DNA of 64,000 nucleotides from Bathymodiolus brooksi (GCA_963680875.1 OY804579.1:21871804-21935803); one strand, 5' to 3'. Counted from the stretch's first letter, positions 1 through 10,774 are shown. The notes: generated by a model not told the origin, from the sequence alone. Program-made: numbers and translations.

Positions 1-2340
1 TTTTACCTTTATGAATTTTGTTTGAAAAATATGTGGAATTGTAGCCTAACACAACAAATTTTGAGCCATAGTTTCTATGACTAAAAGCTTTATGAATTGT
101 TTCTTTTAAGCGGGTTTTTAATTTGTCAAGCGGTAGGGTGGTATATAGAGTTGAAAAATCAAAAGTTTTGATGGAGGATACCTGAGAGAAAGATCTTGAT
201 TTCAGGTTATCCAAAAGATCTTTAGAGTTTTTCAAAATCCACATGTGATTTATGCCACTACGCGAGTAAACAGTTTCACAATATTTCTGTTGTCCCTCTT
301 TTACTGTAGACAGAATCTTTGTCAGGTGAATAGACAATTCTTTCGTCGAACAAGTTGATGATCCCGCTATGTACCTTTCTTTGTATGGTGTCTTATGGAG
401 TTTAGGTATCCAATATAAATAGGGTAAATCCTCAGACTCTTTACCAGAGGGAATGTTTAAAGAGGTCATGAATGATCTGTGGTTAGCTAGGATTTCATCT
501 TTGTCGAACGAAGTTGGTATGTATGTGGTATTACTAGAGGTGTTGCTATTTATGCCTAATTCCTTGATTAGACATTCGAAGTAATATGATTTACATACAA
601 ACACGATATTGTTGGAAGCCTTGTCCGCAGGAACGACAACATATTTGTCATGAAGAGAGGAAAGACACTTAACAGCTTCTTGGTCTTTAAATACAGACTT
701 AGGTCGACTATTAACACAATTTTTTAGTTTGTGAATCCGACCTTGTACTAGAAACCTAATTGTTCTAACCCAGTCTGACAAGGACTCTAACTCAGGATCT
801 TGGTCTACTTCTCTCTTTATCCACCTTCTGGCATAATCTTCAACAGCATCCATAATTATCTTGAAATTATGTTTCCAATTGATGTGTTGAGGTTCTCTGA
901 ATTTAGGACCATGAGAAATCACCTTTCGGAGACTCTCATGTTGAATGATATTCAGATCACCAGTGATTACATGTCCAGATGGGTTGTATTGAAAAGGAGA
1001 GTGGGAGCAGTCACAAGTCAGAGGGTTCTTAATGTACTCTTTTATGTTAATATCTTGCAATGCTTCTTTGTAGTTGAAAATTTTACGGCCAATGCTGTTA
1101 GTGTAGCTATAGGAGACAATGGGAACAGATTGATTTTTGAAATATGGTGGAATTTCTTTTATGACCTCTTTTCTATTAAGAATGTTGCTGATGTTAATAG
1201 CATCGATTCCTTTATTAGCAAACGGAATATGGAGGAATTTTCTGTTGTTATCATGAAGAGGTTCAGATCGAACTGGTTTAAAAAGACGAAAGGACGCCAC
1301 GTCACATATAATACTAGACAATCTGTACTTAGGAGAAAAAGGATCTACGCCTCCTTTGTCAAGTCCAAAATCCCTAAGATCTTTGAGGTAGTTTACAGGT
1401 AGTGAAAATAAGATTGTACGAATATGATGAATTCCAAGAGGTTTCTGTATATTAGAAAGTAAATCATTAAAAGTATCTTGTAACGTTCTTGGTTTAGAGG
1501 ACTTTTTAACATTAGGATGTTGAATTCTTTTATGACCATGGCTACGTTTAGTTCTTGGAATAGTATTAAAAAGGCTCATCACGTTGATTTCGTTGCATCC
1601 AGGACTTGACAAATTTCCCACTCCTTTGATGTTATCATTGCAACCGTAAGGCATTGCAGTGCCTAATTCTTTTATCCAGAACAACTCTCTATCGGTGCGG
1701 TAAGGTGTACTAAGAATAGGACTGTTTGTATGATGGTAAATCTTCTCGATGATTCGAACTTTCATCGTCAAACAGCGGTCATGACCCGGTTGATTGAAAT
1801 GATTATACAAAATCCTGTATTTGGGATCTTTTGCATCATATCGATGTTGGCTCATCCTACTTCGCAATGTTTGACGAGTTTCACCAACATACAAAAGTCC
1901 ACAGAGTGTACATTCTATACCGTAAATGACATTTTTAGTAGAACTGTCCAGAGGTTCAAACGATTTGGTGTAGTACGTTTTTCCAGTTAAATTACTTGTA
2001 AATTCAGGAGAAGTTATTAGCATGACGCATGTTTTACAAGTATTATTTTTGTCAGTTTTTATTTTGCAAGTAGTAATGCATGGAGAAGAGTCACAAGTAC
2101 CTGGAGATTTAAGACAGTCCGAAATATTAATAGAACAAGATTTTAAAATTTGATACGAATCTGAAGTTTTGAAATAATAATTACCCTCTGGCTGAACGTA
2201 AGACAAATCGGGGGTATCCCGTAGGATATTCCGTGGAACGCATATATCATTTGCTACCCTGTTCCGTGTAGTAACCGGTTCCTAAAATGTGATGAAAAGG
2301 ATGTCAACAAGTGGGAAAGCCACATAATAATGGATAGCTG
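1..2340 (-). mobile_element. Naiad-type Penelope-like retroelement, 5' portion (truncated by window)
   Basis: This is the element carrying the 760-codon ORF. Its 5' boundary is not resolved: coding similarity stops at 2281, where the minus strand reads CATCACATTTTAG directly before the frame, either a 3' splice site or simply untranslated leader. I see no pseudo-LTR or hammerhead core between 2282 and 2870. The 3' end lies outside the window. Confidence 0.7.
2..2281 (-). CDS. Penelope-like (Naiad-type) retroelement protein: N-terminal GIY-YIG endonuclease plus reverse transcriptase, cut by window edge
   Basis: My reverse-strand translation is open for 760 codons from just after a TAG (2284-2282) to the window edge. 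Residues about 55-85 are Cys-rich. A GIY-YIG nuclease follows: VIYGIEC at 118-124, a CxxC (C124, C127), YVGET at 131-135, Arg140, then RTDRELFWIKEL with Glu199 and Asn215. Next come DFGLDKGG (DKG at 308-310), a CxC (C423, C425) and GDLNIIQHE from 441. RT core motifs follow: KYVVVPADK (546-554), YWIPKLHK (from 623) and FDFSTLYTTLP (from 707), with Asp708 as the motif A aspartate; motif C lies off the edge. An endonuclease ahead of the RT, plus DKG and CxC, is the permuted architecture described for Naiad/Chlamys Penelope-like elements; canonical Penelope has GIY-YIG last. No stop or frameshift is seen, which suggests a young copy. The first in-frame ATG is at 2023-2021, inside the conserved region, so the true start is probably upstream or in another exon. 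Confidence 0.88.
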
Positions 2341-2880
2341 CTAGGAAGGAAGGTTAACATATCGTACATTTTGCTCTCACGGGACTCTCTGATGTATGAT
2401 TCAATCCAAAGCCAAAAACCATTCACATACGTTTGCTGAAAATGCGTTTCGCACGCTTTCCAACGAGATGACTGTCAATGTAAAGTGAAATTTCGGACAT
2501 ATCTTTTATGAATATTTGCTTTTTTCCACCTTTTAACTCAAATTTTAACAATTATTAAAAGAAGAAACCTAAATGCACCAACTCCTAACCCAGTCTTCAG
2601 TTAATAATCCATTAAAGCCCATTGAATTCGATTTTTAATAGAAAAGGTTCGTAACGGCACCATTACGATTTATAGAAAACGTGTTAAAATGTGGCTTCGC
2701 GACTTGGAGACAACGGACCCTTTACGACAATAATTGTTTTATTATTCTTTATTTTGTTTCAGGAAAAGTGGAACAAAACGAAAGTCCAGTATGCTTTGAC
2801 TGCATAAACCAAAGAAGAAGAAGGCCAGCCACACTATATCTTTCTTTTTGGGAATTTTCGTCTTGAAATGTAAAAAAAAC
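2341..2880. other. No recognisable gene; possible 5' leader of the Penelope-like element
   Basis: AT-rich sequence with only short frames on both strands, none with recognisable protein similarity. It may belong partly to the leader of the adjacent retroelement. Confidence 0.4.
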
Positions 2881-2886
2881 CAATAT

Positions 2887-3010
2887 ATATAATAATAATA
2901 ATCTTTATTGCAAATAAAACCCTTGCGAGTAAAGCAATACAATACAATACAACATTACAAAACATATATACATGAACAGCATAAAGAAATGTCATATATT
3001 CATAGTTAAA
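2887..3010 (-). repeat. Probable 3' tail of a non-LTR retrotransposon
   Basis: Read on the minus strand, the segment has TATTGTATTGTATTGC, a short body, GCAATAAAGA, and then an (ATT)n run at 2887-2905. A short 3' UTR ending in a simple ATT repeat is typical of several LINE clades. No RT coding sequence is attached, so the clade is unknown and the boundaries are approximate. Confidence 0.4.
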
Positions 3011-3019
3011 GTTATACAT

Positions 3020-3600
3020 TGACCAATGTGAGCCTCATTTTCGCTATTCTAACGATTGCTTTTTATAGTCAACAACACTGGGCAAAAATTCTTGATCAAA
3101 AAGGGGTGGGGGTAGGGCTTTGCGGCTACAAGCCCCTGTGATTTCGACAATATATATATTTTATCGATATCCTCTCCCGGATATCAAAGGGTGACAAATC
3201 AGAAAAAGGGTATTTTAGTTACATTCTGCATTTTGATTTAATTCTAAATATAAATATTGTAGGCGGAAGTAAAATGTTGCGAAAAAAATACTTCCGCAAA
3301 CAAACCCTGAATTAACCTGCATTAACTAAGAAATAAAGAGTTTATTCACAAGTTAAAGCTTTTCTTACAAAAACGATGACGGGTTTAATAAGGTGCTTCC
3401 TGATAAGGAAGGGGGCAACTTCCTATTTTTTACGGTATACTGGGGTGTGCAAATATATATAAGGGTAACAAGTTTTGTAAGCTTATGAAACAATTATATA
3501 AATTTGGGGGCAATTTTTCTCCTTTTCTAGTAAAAAAATGGCCAAATATAGTGTATAATATACCTGTTTATGATATATTAATTTGGGCCAGTTTTCAATC
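3020..3600. other. Intergenic, nothing identified
   Basis: No exon-like frame, RNA gene or clear repeat was seen. Short T-rich and G-rich runs only. Confidence 0.4.
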
Positions 3601-3608
3601 CTTCAGAC

Positions 3609-3653
3609 CGCCACGATATAGCTGAAATACTGCTGAAAATGGCGTTAAACCCC

Positions 3654-3708
<55 letters not shown>

Positions 3709-3717
3709 TAATCAATC
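3609..3717 (+). repeat. SINE 3' end with (AATC)n tail
   Basis: Begins CGCCACGATATAGCTGAAAT and continues through TGGCGTTAAAC into about 15 AATC units (3654-3717). This is the plus-strand 3' terminus of the SINE family seen many times in reverse orientation in this window. The tRNA-like head is absent, a 5' truncation. Confidence 0.75.
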
Positions 3718-3719
3718 CT

Positions 3720-4890
3720 TCAGTGGTACATCCCCGTAAAAAGTATGGTTGTTACCTCTCCTCCCCCGGGGTCCCTAATTACTAGTGTAAGAACTCTTTG
3801 AGCATTTCCTTTGGCAATCCCGAAGGTTGTAGTTCCACAATCAAAAAGATCCGTTGCTTTGCAGAGATGAAATTTTTTCATCATTATTGATTTTATTATA
3901 CATTAATTGGTTTTCATATTTGTCATAGCATTGAAATGAACATCCAAGATATACTCTAGCTAATAATCAAATAACAGAATACTGTTAAATTGATGATATA
4001 TGACAAACTCTGTGATGAAAACGTCTTTTCAATATGTTGATGCGGTGAAAACTGCAATCGTTTTTATAAATCCCGCTTCTGCGTATGAACAGATGCCATA
4101 AATCTTGTAGAAATGGCAAATGTAATAATAGCTGAGTTCTGTGACACTTAATATACAGTTCCTAGACATCTTTGATCGTATTAAATCGTAAAAATAAAGA
4201 GACCGGTTTTTCAACTTACCTCAAAAATATACCAAGGATCCGTTACTTGTTCCCGAAGAATCGCGTAACGTCAATGTTCATCGCGAAGGTACACCGCGTG
4301 TACATCACTCTGATTAATTTGTTTTATTTCAATGTTCGGAACATTGCAAATAGATGGTTTTTATCATTGCAGGTCAATCTCGAAAGTAAATCACCGTGTT
4401 TTTGGGTTTACAAAAATATATTTAATGTTTTCACTTATCATTCCAGCAACCTAATGTTTTTTTTATCAGACCTCTCACTGAAACCATAACTTTGTTTGGA
4501 TATTGTTGGCATATTGATATTAAATCCATTCACACATACCCGTTTTTGTTTATCATATAAGATTAATGGTCCAGCATAATTTACCTTATAGCTAGTAGTG
4601 GTCATAGTGTAGTGTAGTAGTCGATTGGCTACGAACATTCATATCCATCACATAAGTTTGCTTGTGCAATTTCTTGCATATCAAGATTGCCAAGTCTTTG
4701 AGACGGTTCGATCGGACATTACTATTTTCCACTCTTGTCAAAAAGTGTGTACATGCATCTCCTACATATTAAGGGAAATTCATAAAATCTTTGCATACTT
4801 GCTTATAAATATATGCAAATATGCATGTTGTACTTTGGTAGGAATATTTTTAAAGAGTTATTGCCATTTAAACTTAGAATATTTCACTAA
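3720..4890. other. Intergenic, nothing identified
   Basis: AT-rich. Short frames on both strands near 4.0-4.9 kb overlap one another and have no protein-like composition. From about 4.89 kb the sequence grades into the degenerate satellite. Confidence 0.4.
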
Positions 4891-5048
4891 AAAGTCTCAA
4901 TATTTAGCACATCTAGTATATTTGATGTTGGTATTTGACATTCCAGTATTTTGAACATCTGGTATATTTGATATTTTTGTTGCTTGTTCACTTGGTATCT
5001 GATGTTCCAATATTTTGCACATCAGGTATACTTGATGGTTTTTGCTTA
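4890..5048 (+). repeat. Degenerate flank of the 58-bp satellite
   Basis: Diverged units built on the pattern TTTGCACATCTGGTATA ... TTGCTTGTTCA ... GGTATCTGATGTTCC. They share the GCTTGTTCA and CTGATGTTC blocks with the clean array that follows, so they look like older outer copies. Confidence 0.7.
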
Positions 5049-6290
5049 TTCAATTGGTTTCTGATGTTCATGTATTATGTACATCTATGTAATGTTTTGT
5101 TGCTTGTTCAATTGGTTTCTGATGTTCATGTATTATGTACATCTATATAATGTTTTGTTGCTTGTTCAATTGGTTTCTGATGTTCATGTATTATGTACAT
5201 CTATGTAATGTTTTGTTGCTTGTTCAATTGGTTTCTGATGTTCATGTATTATGTACATCTATGTAATGTTTTGTTGCTTGTTCAATTGGTTTCTGATATT
5301 CATGTATTATGTACATCTATATAATGTTTTGTTGCTTGTTCAGTTGGTTTCTGATGTTCATGTATTATGTACATCTATGTAATGTTTTGTTGCTTGTTCA
5401 GTTGGTTTCTGATATTCATGTATTATGTACATCTATGTAATGTTTTGTTGCTTGTTCAGTTGGTTTCTGATGTTCATGTATCATGTACATCTATATAATG
5501 TTTTGTTGCTTGTTCAGTTGGTTTCTGATGTTCATGTATTATGTACATCTATGTAATGTTTTGTTGCTTGTTCAGTTGGTTTCTGATGTTCATGTATTAT
5601 GTACATCTATGTAATGTTTTGTTGCTTGTTCAATTGGTTTCTGATGTTCATGTATTATGTACATCTATGTAATGTTTTGTTGCTTGTTCAATTGGTTTCT
5701 GATGTTCATGTATTATGTACATCTATGTAATGTTTTGTTGCTTGTTCAATTGGTTTCTGATATTCATGTATTATGTACATCTATATAATGTTTTGTTGCT
5801 TGTTCAGTTGGTTTCTGATGTTCATGTATTATGTACATCTATGTAATGTTTTGTTGCTTGTTCAGTTGGTTTCTGATATTCATGTATTATGTACATCTAT
5901 ATAATGTTTTGTTGCTTGTTCAGTTGGTTTCTGATGTTCATGTATTATGTACATCTATGTAATGTTTTGTTGCTTGTTCAGTTGGTTTCTGATATTCATG
6001 TATTATGTACATCTATGTAATGTTTTGTTGCTTGTTCAATTGGTTTCTGATATTCATGTATTATGTACATCTATGTAATGTTTTGTTGCTTGTTCAGTTG
6101 GTTTCTGATGTTCATGTATTATGTACATCTATGTAATGTTTTGTTGCTTGTTCAGTTGGTTTCTGATGTTCATGTATTATGTACATCTATGTAATGTTTT
6201 GTTGCTTGTTCAGTTGGTTTCTGATGTTCATGTATTATGTACATCTATGTAATGTTTTGTTGCTTGTTCAGTTGGTTTCTGATATTCCAA
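5049..6290 (+). repeat. 58-bp tandem array, about 21 copies
   Basis: GCTTGTTCA recurs every 58 bases (for example at 5102 and 5160). Each unit also has TTGGTTTCTGAT, TTCATGTATTATGTACAT and AATGTTTTGTT. Three positions vary: CAATT/CAGTT, GATGTT/GATATT and TATGTAATG/TATATAATG. Combinations of variants recur, pointing to duplication of several units at a time. Confidence 0.95.
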
Positions 6291-6324
6291 TATTTTGCAC
6301 ATCTGATATACTTGATGGTTTTTT

Positions 6325-6648
6325 GGTGGCGTAATGGTTAGCGTGTTCGCCTCGAGTGCGGTAGATCGTGGGTTCGAGCCCCGTTCGGGTCAAACCAAAG
6401 ACTATAAAATTGGTATTTGTTGCTTCTCCGCTAAGCACGCAGCATTAAAGAGAAAGAGCGATGACTGGTTGGCCCGGAATCAGAATAATGTGTTCTAGTG
6501 GAGCGACATGTCTACCCGCGGACTGTTGTTTCAGTGAGCTAGCACTATAAAATCCAATTCAGCATGTTGGTCTAGAACAAAGCGGACCTCATCATCATCT
6601 CATTGCAAATTAACTTGTTCTCGCCATGATATAGCTGAAAAATTGCTA
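6325..6648 (+). repeat. tRNA-derived SINE, nearly full length, inside the satellite
   Basis: Begins with a tRNA-like head: GTAATGGTTAGCGTGTTCGC as box A and GGGTTCGAGCCCC as box B. The body includes TTCTCCGCTAAGCACGCAGC and TTCAGTGAGCTAGCACTATA, familiar from molluscan SINEs. It ends with CGCCATGATATAGCTGAAA, the same 3' end family as the other copies here, but lacks the (AATC)n tail. Satellite sequence resumes on both sides. Confidence 0.8.
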
Positions 6649-7256
6649 TGTTCACGTATGTTGTCCGTGGTAAGCCATCCCTATGTTTACTAACGCCATT
6701 GTATATTCAACTTGTACATGGATGGTAAGTTGAATTTCTTCTTGTATTATGTTGTTCTGTTGTCTATGCATATGACATCAGAAACATTCTTTTCTAATAT
6801 ACACTACCTTGTTGTTTTTTTACTTGTATATTATGTTGCGTTGTTGACTGTTCTTCTGGTATATATAATGATTAGTTGCTTGTTGCAGTTGGCATATGAT
6901 ATCCCAATAGTTTGTACATCTGGTATACATGTACTAGTATTTGATGCTTTGCTTCATGTCCAGTTGGTGTTTGATGTTCATGTGGTTTACACATCTGGTT
7001 TATGCATTGTATGATGCTTTTTTGCTTGTTCAGTTGCTTTTTTTATTTGATGTCCCAGTTGTTTGCACATCTGGTATATTTGATGGTTTGTTTTTTGCTT
7101 GTTTAGTTGGTTTCTGATGCATCAATATTTTGCACATTTTGGTATATTTTATAATTTGTTGCTTATTCAGTTGGTATCTTATGTTCTATTATGTTGCACA
7201 TGCACATCTGGTATATTTGATGCTTTATTCCATGTCCAGTTGATGTTTGATGTTGC
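6649..7256 (+). repeat. Degenerate satellite between SINE and TIR element
   Basis: Contains diverged relatives of the 58-bp unit, for example GTTTGCACATCTGGTATATT near 7060 and TTGCTTGTTCAGTTG near 7024. The part 6650-6880 is also similar to 9190-9370 (shared GTTGTCCGTGGTAA and GTTGTTCTGTTGTCT), so the satellite includes a larger duplicated segment. Confidence 0.65.
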
Positions 7257-7259
7257 AGT

Positions 7260-9143
7260 GACGTCGCACAAGGTGTTGCGTTACCAAACGTAACGTTAAT
7301 CAATCCATTTTATATAGGACCATATGAAGGTTATTTTTTTGTGTGTTTGGGATGTCATAATTTACACTTGCATTATAAACGTCTGTCAAATTTACCTTTC
7401 CTCGTTTCAAGAGAATATAAAAATACATTGTTTTATTTTAAATGTGAAATTAAAAATAAACAGCCTTTTGAAAATATGTGAAGTAAATATATCAAAGAAA
7501 ATTTTTACTTATACATTGCTTGTTTCTGAATAAAGAATTCAAACTTCGGAAGATTTGTTTTCCAAATTTGCCACACACAAAAAAGAAAGAAAAACACATA
7601 AAGATAGATGACAAACGTGTATTATGCAGTTGTAAATAGCACATCATGTATAAAAAAATAAGAAAGAAGAAACAAATTACGTTCCATATTAAATCCAGAT
7701 TTGTTGATAATTTCATTTCTGAAAATAAAGTACACGTATGTAAACATTTTATTTATTTATTTATTTTATTTTATTTTATTTTATTTATCACATATTTAAG
7801 TTAGTAAAGGGGGGTTTTATTTACAAATTATTTGAAGATCGGTGAGGTATTTTTTTTTCATTACGTCAAGACATTTTGATATTTGACGATGTTCACAGTT
7901 CAGCGTGCAATATTGGACATTTTTTGGGACAAGCATTTTCGGGTATATTTTTTTGTTTTTTGAAGTGCATCGAAAGAGAATTACAAATTTGAAATTAATG
8001 TAAAAAACGTATTTCTAAAATGTTTTCATATTTTTTTCTGTTGTGTGAATTATTTTTTTATGATCGTATAATTTTTACCATATGGTTTTAGATTTTAAAG
8101 TTTAATGACGTTTGACGTCAAACATGAGACTATTGGACATTTGTATGGGACAAGCATTTTAAGTTGTAATTTTTTTTTTTACAGTCAATTCCAAAGAAAT
8201 TTCAACTATACAATGTAGATCAAAAAACATATTTTGAGAATGAATTTCTTTTGTTTGTACGTGGACAATTCAACATGCTATGTCGGATTTCATTCTACCA
8301 TGCGAAGACACTGAATGACGTTTCTGGTTGAAAAATGTAACATTGGACATTTCTGTATAACGGACATTTTTTTATGCAGTTTTCCTATTTCTTGTGAAAA
8401 TCAAAAGTCATTGTAATATTATGATACATGTATATGACAAAAAAGACGTATTTCAGTCATTTTATTTATTTTTTCATTATCAGATACGGTATTTTTCATA
8501 CGCGTGAATTTCGATACTTAACGTCAAGACGGATTAAATTCACACATTGGACAATTTTAACTGACGTCTTTAAAATGCTCTAATAAAATAAATACTTGAC
8601 CATTTTTCAAATAGTTCTGCTGAATAATTTGTCATCACAAAAGGATTATTACATAATATTTTGGTTACTTACCGAAAACTTTTTGATCACTTATTTGTCA
8701 TCTGTTTCCACTTTGTCACTCATAGTACATCAATTGTGACAGAATTTTACATTGTACATTTTTTATCGGACATGGCGTAGTTGGCGTCCAAATCTAAAAT
8801 GACGTCGACCCTTCTATTATGCCGTCATATGAAAGTGTTGTCCACAATTTCACGAAAATCCGACGACGGGTTCTATACTTTTGTTACACAGATATAGGAG
8901 TAAAGGTTGTAAAATGTTACGCGTGACAGGCACTTGAAATACGTGTATGACTGTTTAATATTCATAAATCTTAATTATGCTTTATTTAATTAGAAGAAAA
9001 TGTTATTAAACTTAATCTGCTATATTCAACGAATATCATGATATATAAATTGTAGATATTTATAGGCAGGGGTACTGTATATTTGTAATATGATTACAAA
9101 TTATTCTGAAATTCGTTAAAAAAGCAACACCTTGCGCGACGTC
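7260..9143. mobile_element. 1.88-kb non-autonomous terminal-inverted-repeat element
   Basis: The left end 7260-7279 (GACGTCGCACAAGGTGTTGC) and the inverted right end 9124-9143 match at 19 of 20 bases. Both are flanked by AGT (7257-7259 and 9144-9146). Removing the element plus one AGT rejoins satellite sequence that lines up with an uninterrupted unit near 7042-7075, so the empty site can be read. No transposase frame is visible. The inside is AT-rich with four diverged repeats about 205-220 bp apart, each with ATTGGACA near a TGACGT or ACGTCA box (about 7911, 8131, 8341, 8545). The superfamily is uncertain: a 3-bp duplication occurs in PIF/Harbinger and some CACTA elements. Confidence 0.75.
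7742..7792. repeat. (TTTA)n/(TTTTA)n simple repeat
   Basis: Interrupted TTTA and TTTTA units inside the TIR element. Confidence 0.9.
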
Positions 9144-9146
9144 AGT

Positions 9147-9905
9147 GTTTTGCACATATGACATTTTTTATGTGTTGTTGCCTGTTCAGTGGTATCTGAT
9201 GTTCACGCATGTTGTCCGTGGTAAACGATTCCTATGATTCATGTATTATGTTGTTCTGTTGTCTGTGCATATGATATCAGATACAATAGGGGTTTTTTTT
9301 CTAATAAACACTGCCTTGTTGTTTTACGACTTGTATATGATGTTGTTCTCCTGGTATATGGTGATGTTTTATTGTCTTTTTTCCTCGTATAATGTGGTGT
9401 GTGGCTGTCTGTTCGTACTATGTAACGTATTGTTTTGTTGTCTATGCATCTTGTATAAGCTGTTGTGTTGTCGTCTGTTCTTTTATCATATATTATTGTG
9501 TTGTTGTCTGTTCGTTTGGTATATAGTATTGCGTTGTCTGTTCTTCCAGTACATGATATTGTGTCTTTGTCAGTTCTTCTAGTACATGGCGTTGTGTTGT
9601 TGTCTATGTGTCTTGCATATGGTGTTGTGTTGTCTGTTCTTCTAGTATATGATGTTGTGTTGCTGTCTGTTAGTCATATATAGAGCATTGTTATTAAAAT
9701 ATTCGTCTTATATATGGTGTATCGTTCTTTTCTGTACCTCTTGTATATGGTGTTGCTTTGTGTTCTGGTTGGTATATATAGCTTATTGTGTTGTCTGTTT
9801 GCCGTGTATATGGTGTTGTGTTGTTGTCTGATCTTACTGTACATGATGTTGTGCTATTGTTCGTTCTTGTATATGGCGTTGTGTTGTTGTTTTTCAGATA
9901 TATCA
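9147..9905 (+). repeat. Degenerate TGTTGT-rich minisatellite
   Basis: Loosely repeated units of about 33-39 bp built on TATGGTGTTGTGTTG and TTGTCTGTTCTTC. The strand asymmetry (T/G against A/C) leaves long frames open on both strands; their translations are low-complexity and follow the repeat period, so they are not genes. Confidence 0.7.
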
Positions 9906-10022
9906 TGCTATATGGATATTCTTTGTTGTCTATGTTGTCCACCCAGTAGTCACTTTTTCGACACTGACATGGTTTATTTGACATATTTATTATCGAAATT
10001 AAAAGGGCATTACCTGCCATAA

Positions 10023-10640
10023 TCGCAAATTTTTGTTACCCATAAAAACTATCAGATATGATTGATGTCTTAATAAAACGTGTTTCTGTAACTTATAAAT
10101 GTTATGAAATGTCCGCGCATCGGAGAAAAAACGTGCAACTGCTCGTGTTTTGAGATCGATCAAGAAATGGATGTCATCTTATTAATTATCGACATTGTTT
10201 ACGTAGTTTGTCGAATCGTCATTAAATCAGTACAACAATGCAGATATTTCTTATTTTTTGTGAATCTGCTTTTAGTCGGTGTTAATTACGGACAAAGAAC
10301 CAAGCAAGTTTGCGGTTAATAAGCGACAAAATACAAATTATTCGTTTTTACCTGTCACTAGTAAGGTCAGTTGCATACGGAAAAAGCGAAGTCAAATTAT
10401 TTGCTTGCAAGGAAATAATTAATCGATGGTAATTTTCATTCTCAAAAGGCGAAAAGTGGTTCGATAGGCTGTTTAATGTGAAATAATTACCTTTATCTCA
10501 TCTTTTAAAGCTATTTACCAATTTTCAAAACATATACATGTAATTTGTTTGGTCAAAATCGTAGCTAATACCCCTTTAACAGTTCCCAAATAATGTAATT
10601 ATTATCAAAACTAAGGTTCTCCTCCCTCAGGCAGAGGTGA
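10023..10640. other. Intergenic, nothing identified
   Basis: No convincing exon, RNA gene or repeat. One 71-codon frame at 10104-10319 has no recognisable features. Confidence 0.4.
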
Positions 10641-10732
10641 CCTTAGCAGATTTTGGCTATCCTGTTTAAGTTCTTTGGTGTATTGTTCCCAAACACTCTA
10701 AATTATTTGGTTTTCCAATATTTCGATATTGG

Positions 10733-10774
10733 GCGTATATGATGAAGGTTATTCCAGAAACGCGTCGTGCGCAC
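10733..10774 (+). ncRNA. Hammerhead-ribozyme-like motif, copy 1 (degenerate)
   Basis: Order of parts: GGCGTAT, then (A)TGATGA, a short GG/CC helix II, GAAA (10757-10760), CGCG, then TC as the expected cleavage site (10765-10766) followed by GTGCGC. Helix I can form six pairs between 10733-10738 and 10667+100 to 10672+100 (that is 10767-10772): G-U, U-A, G-U, C-G, G-C, C-G. Helix III is only two pairs (A-U, C-G). The first core base (10739) is A instead of C, and helix II starts with an A-A mismatch, so this copy may be inactive. Type I hammerheads with very short helix III are known from Penelope-like elements. Confidence 0.45.

Noticed and set aside
800..1402. 200-codon plus-strand frame, the longest ATG-initiated frame in the window
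   Set aside because: It is the antisense of the Penelope-like coding region; the minus strand carries the conserved motifs.
2400..2480. GCGAAACGC near the 5' side of the Penelope-like element as a hammerhead
   Set aside because: No CTGATGA core in the right position and no helix I pairing.
5049..6290. CRISPR-like array
   Set aside because: Units are continuous head-to-tail repeats without unique spacers, and the genome is eukaryotic. The same applies to the 46-, 49- and 60-bp arrays.
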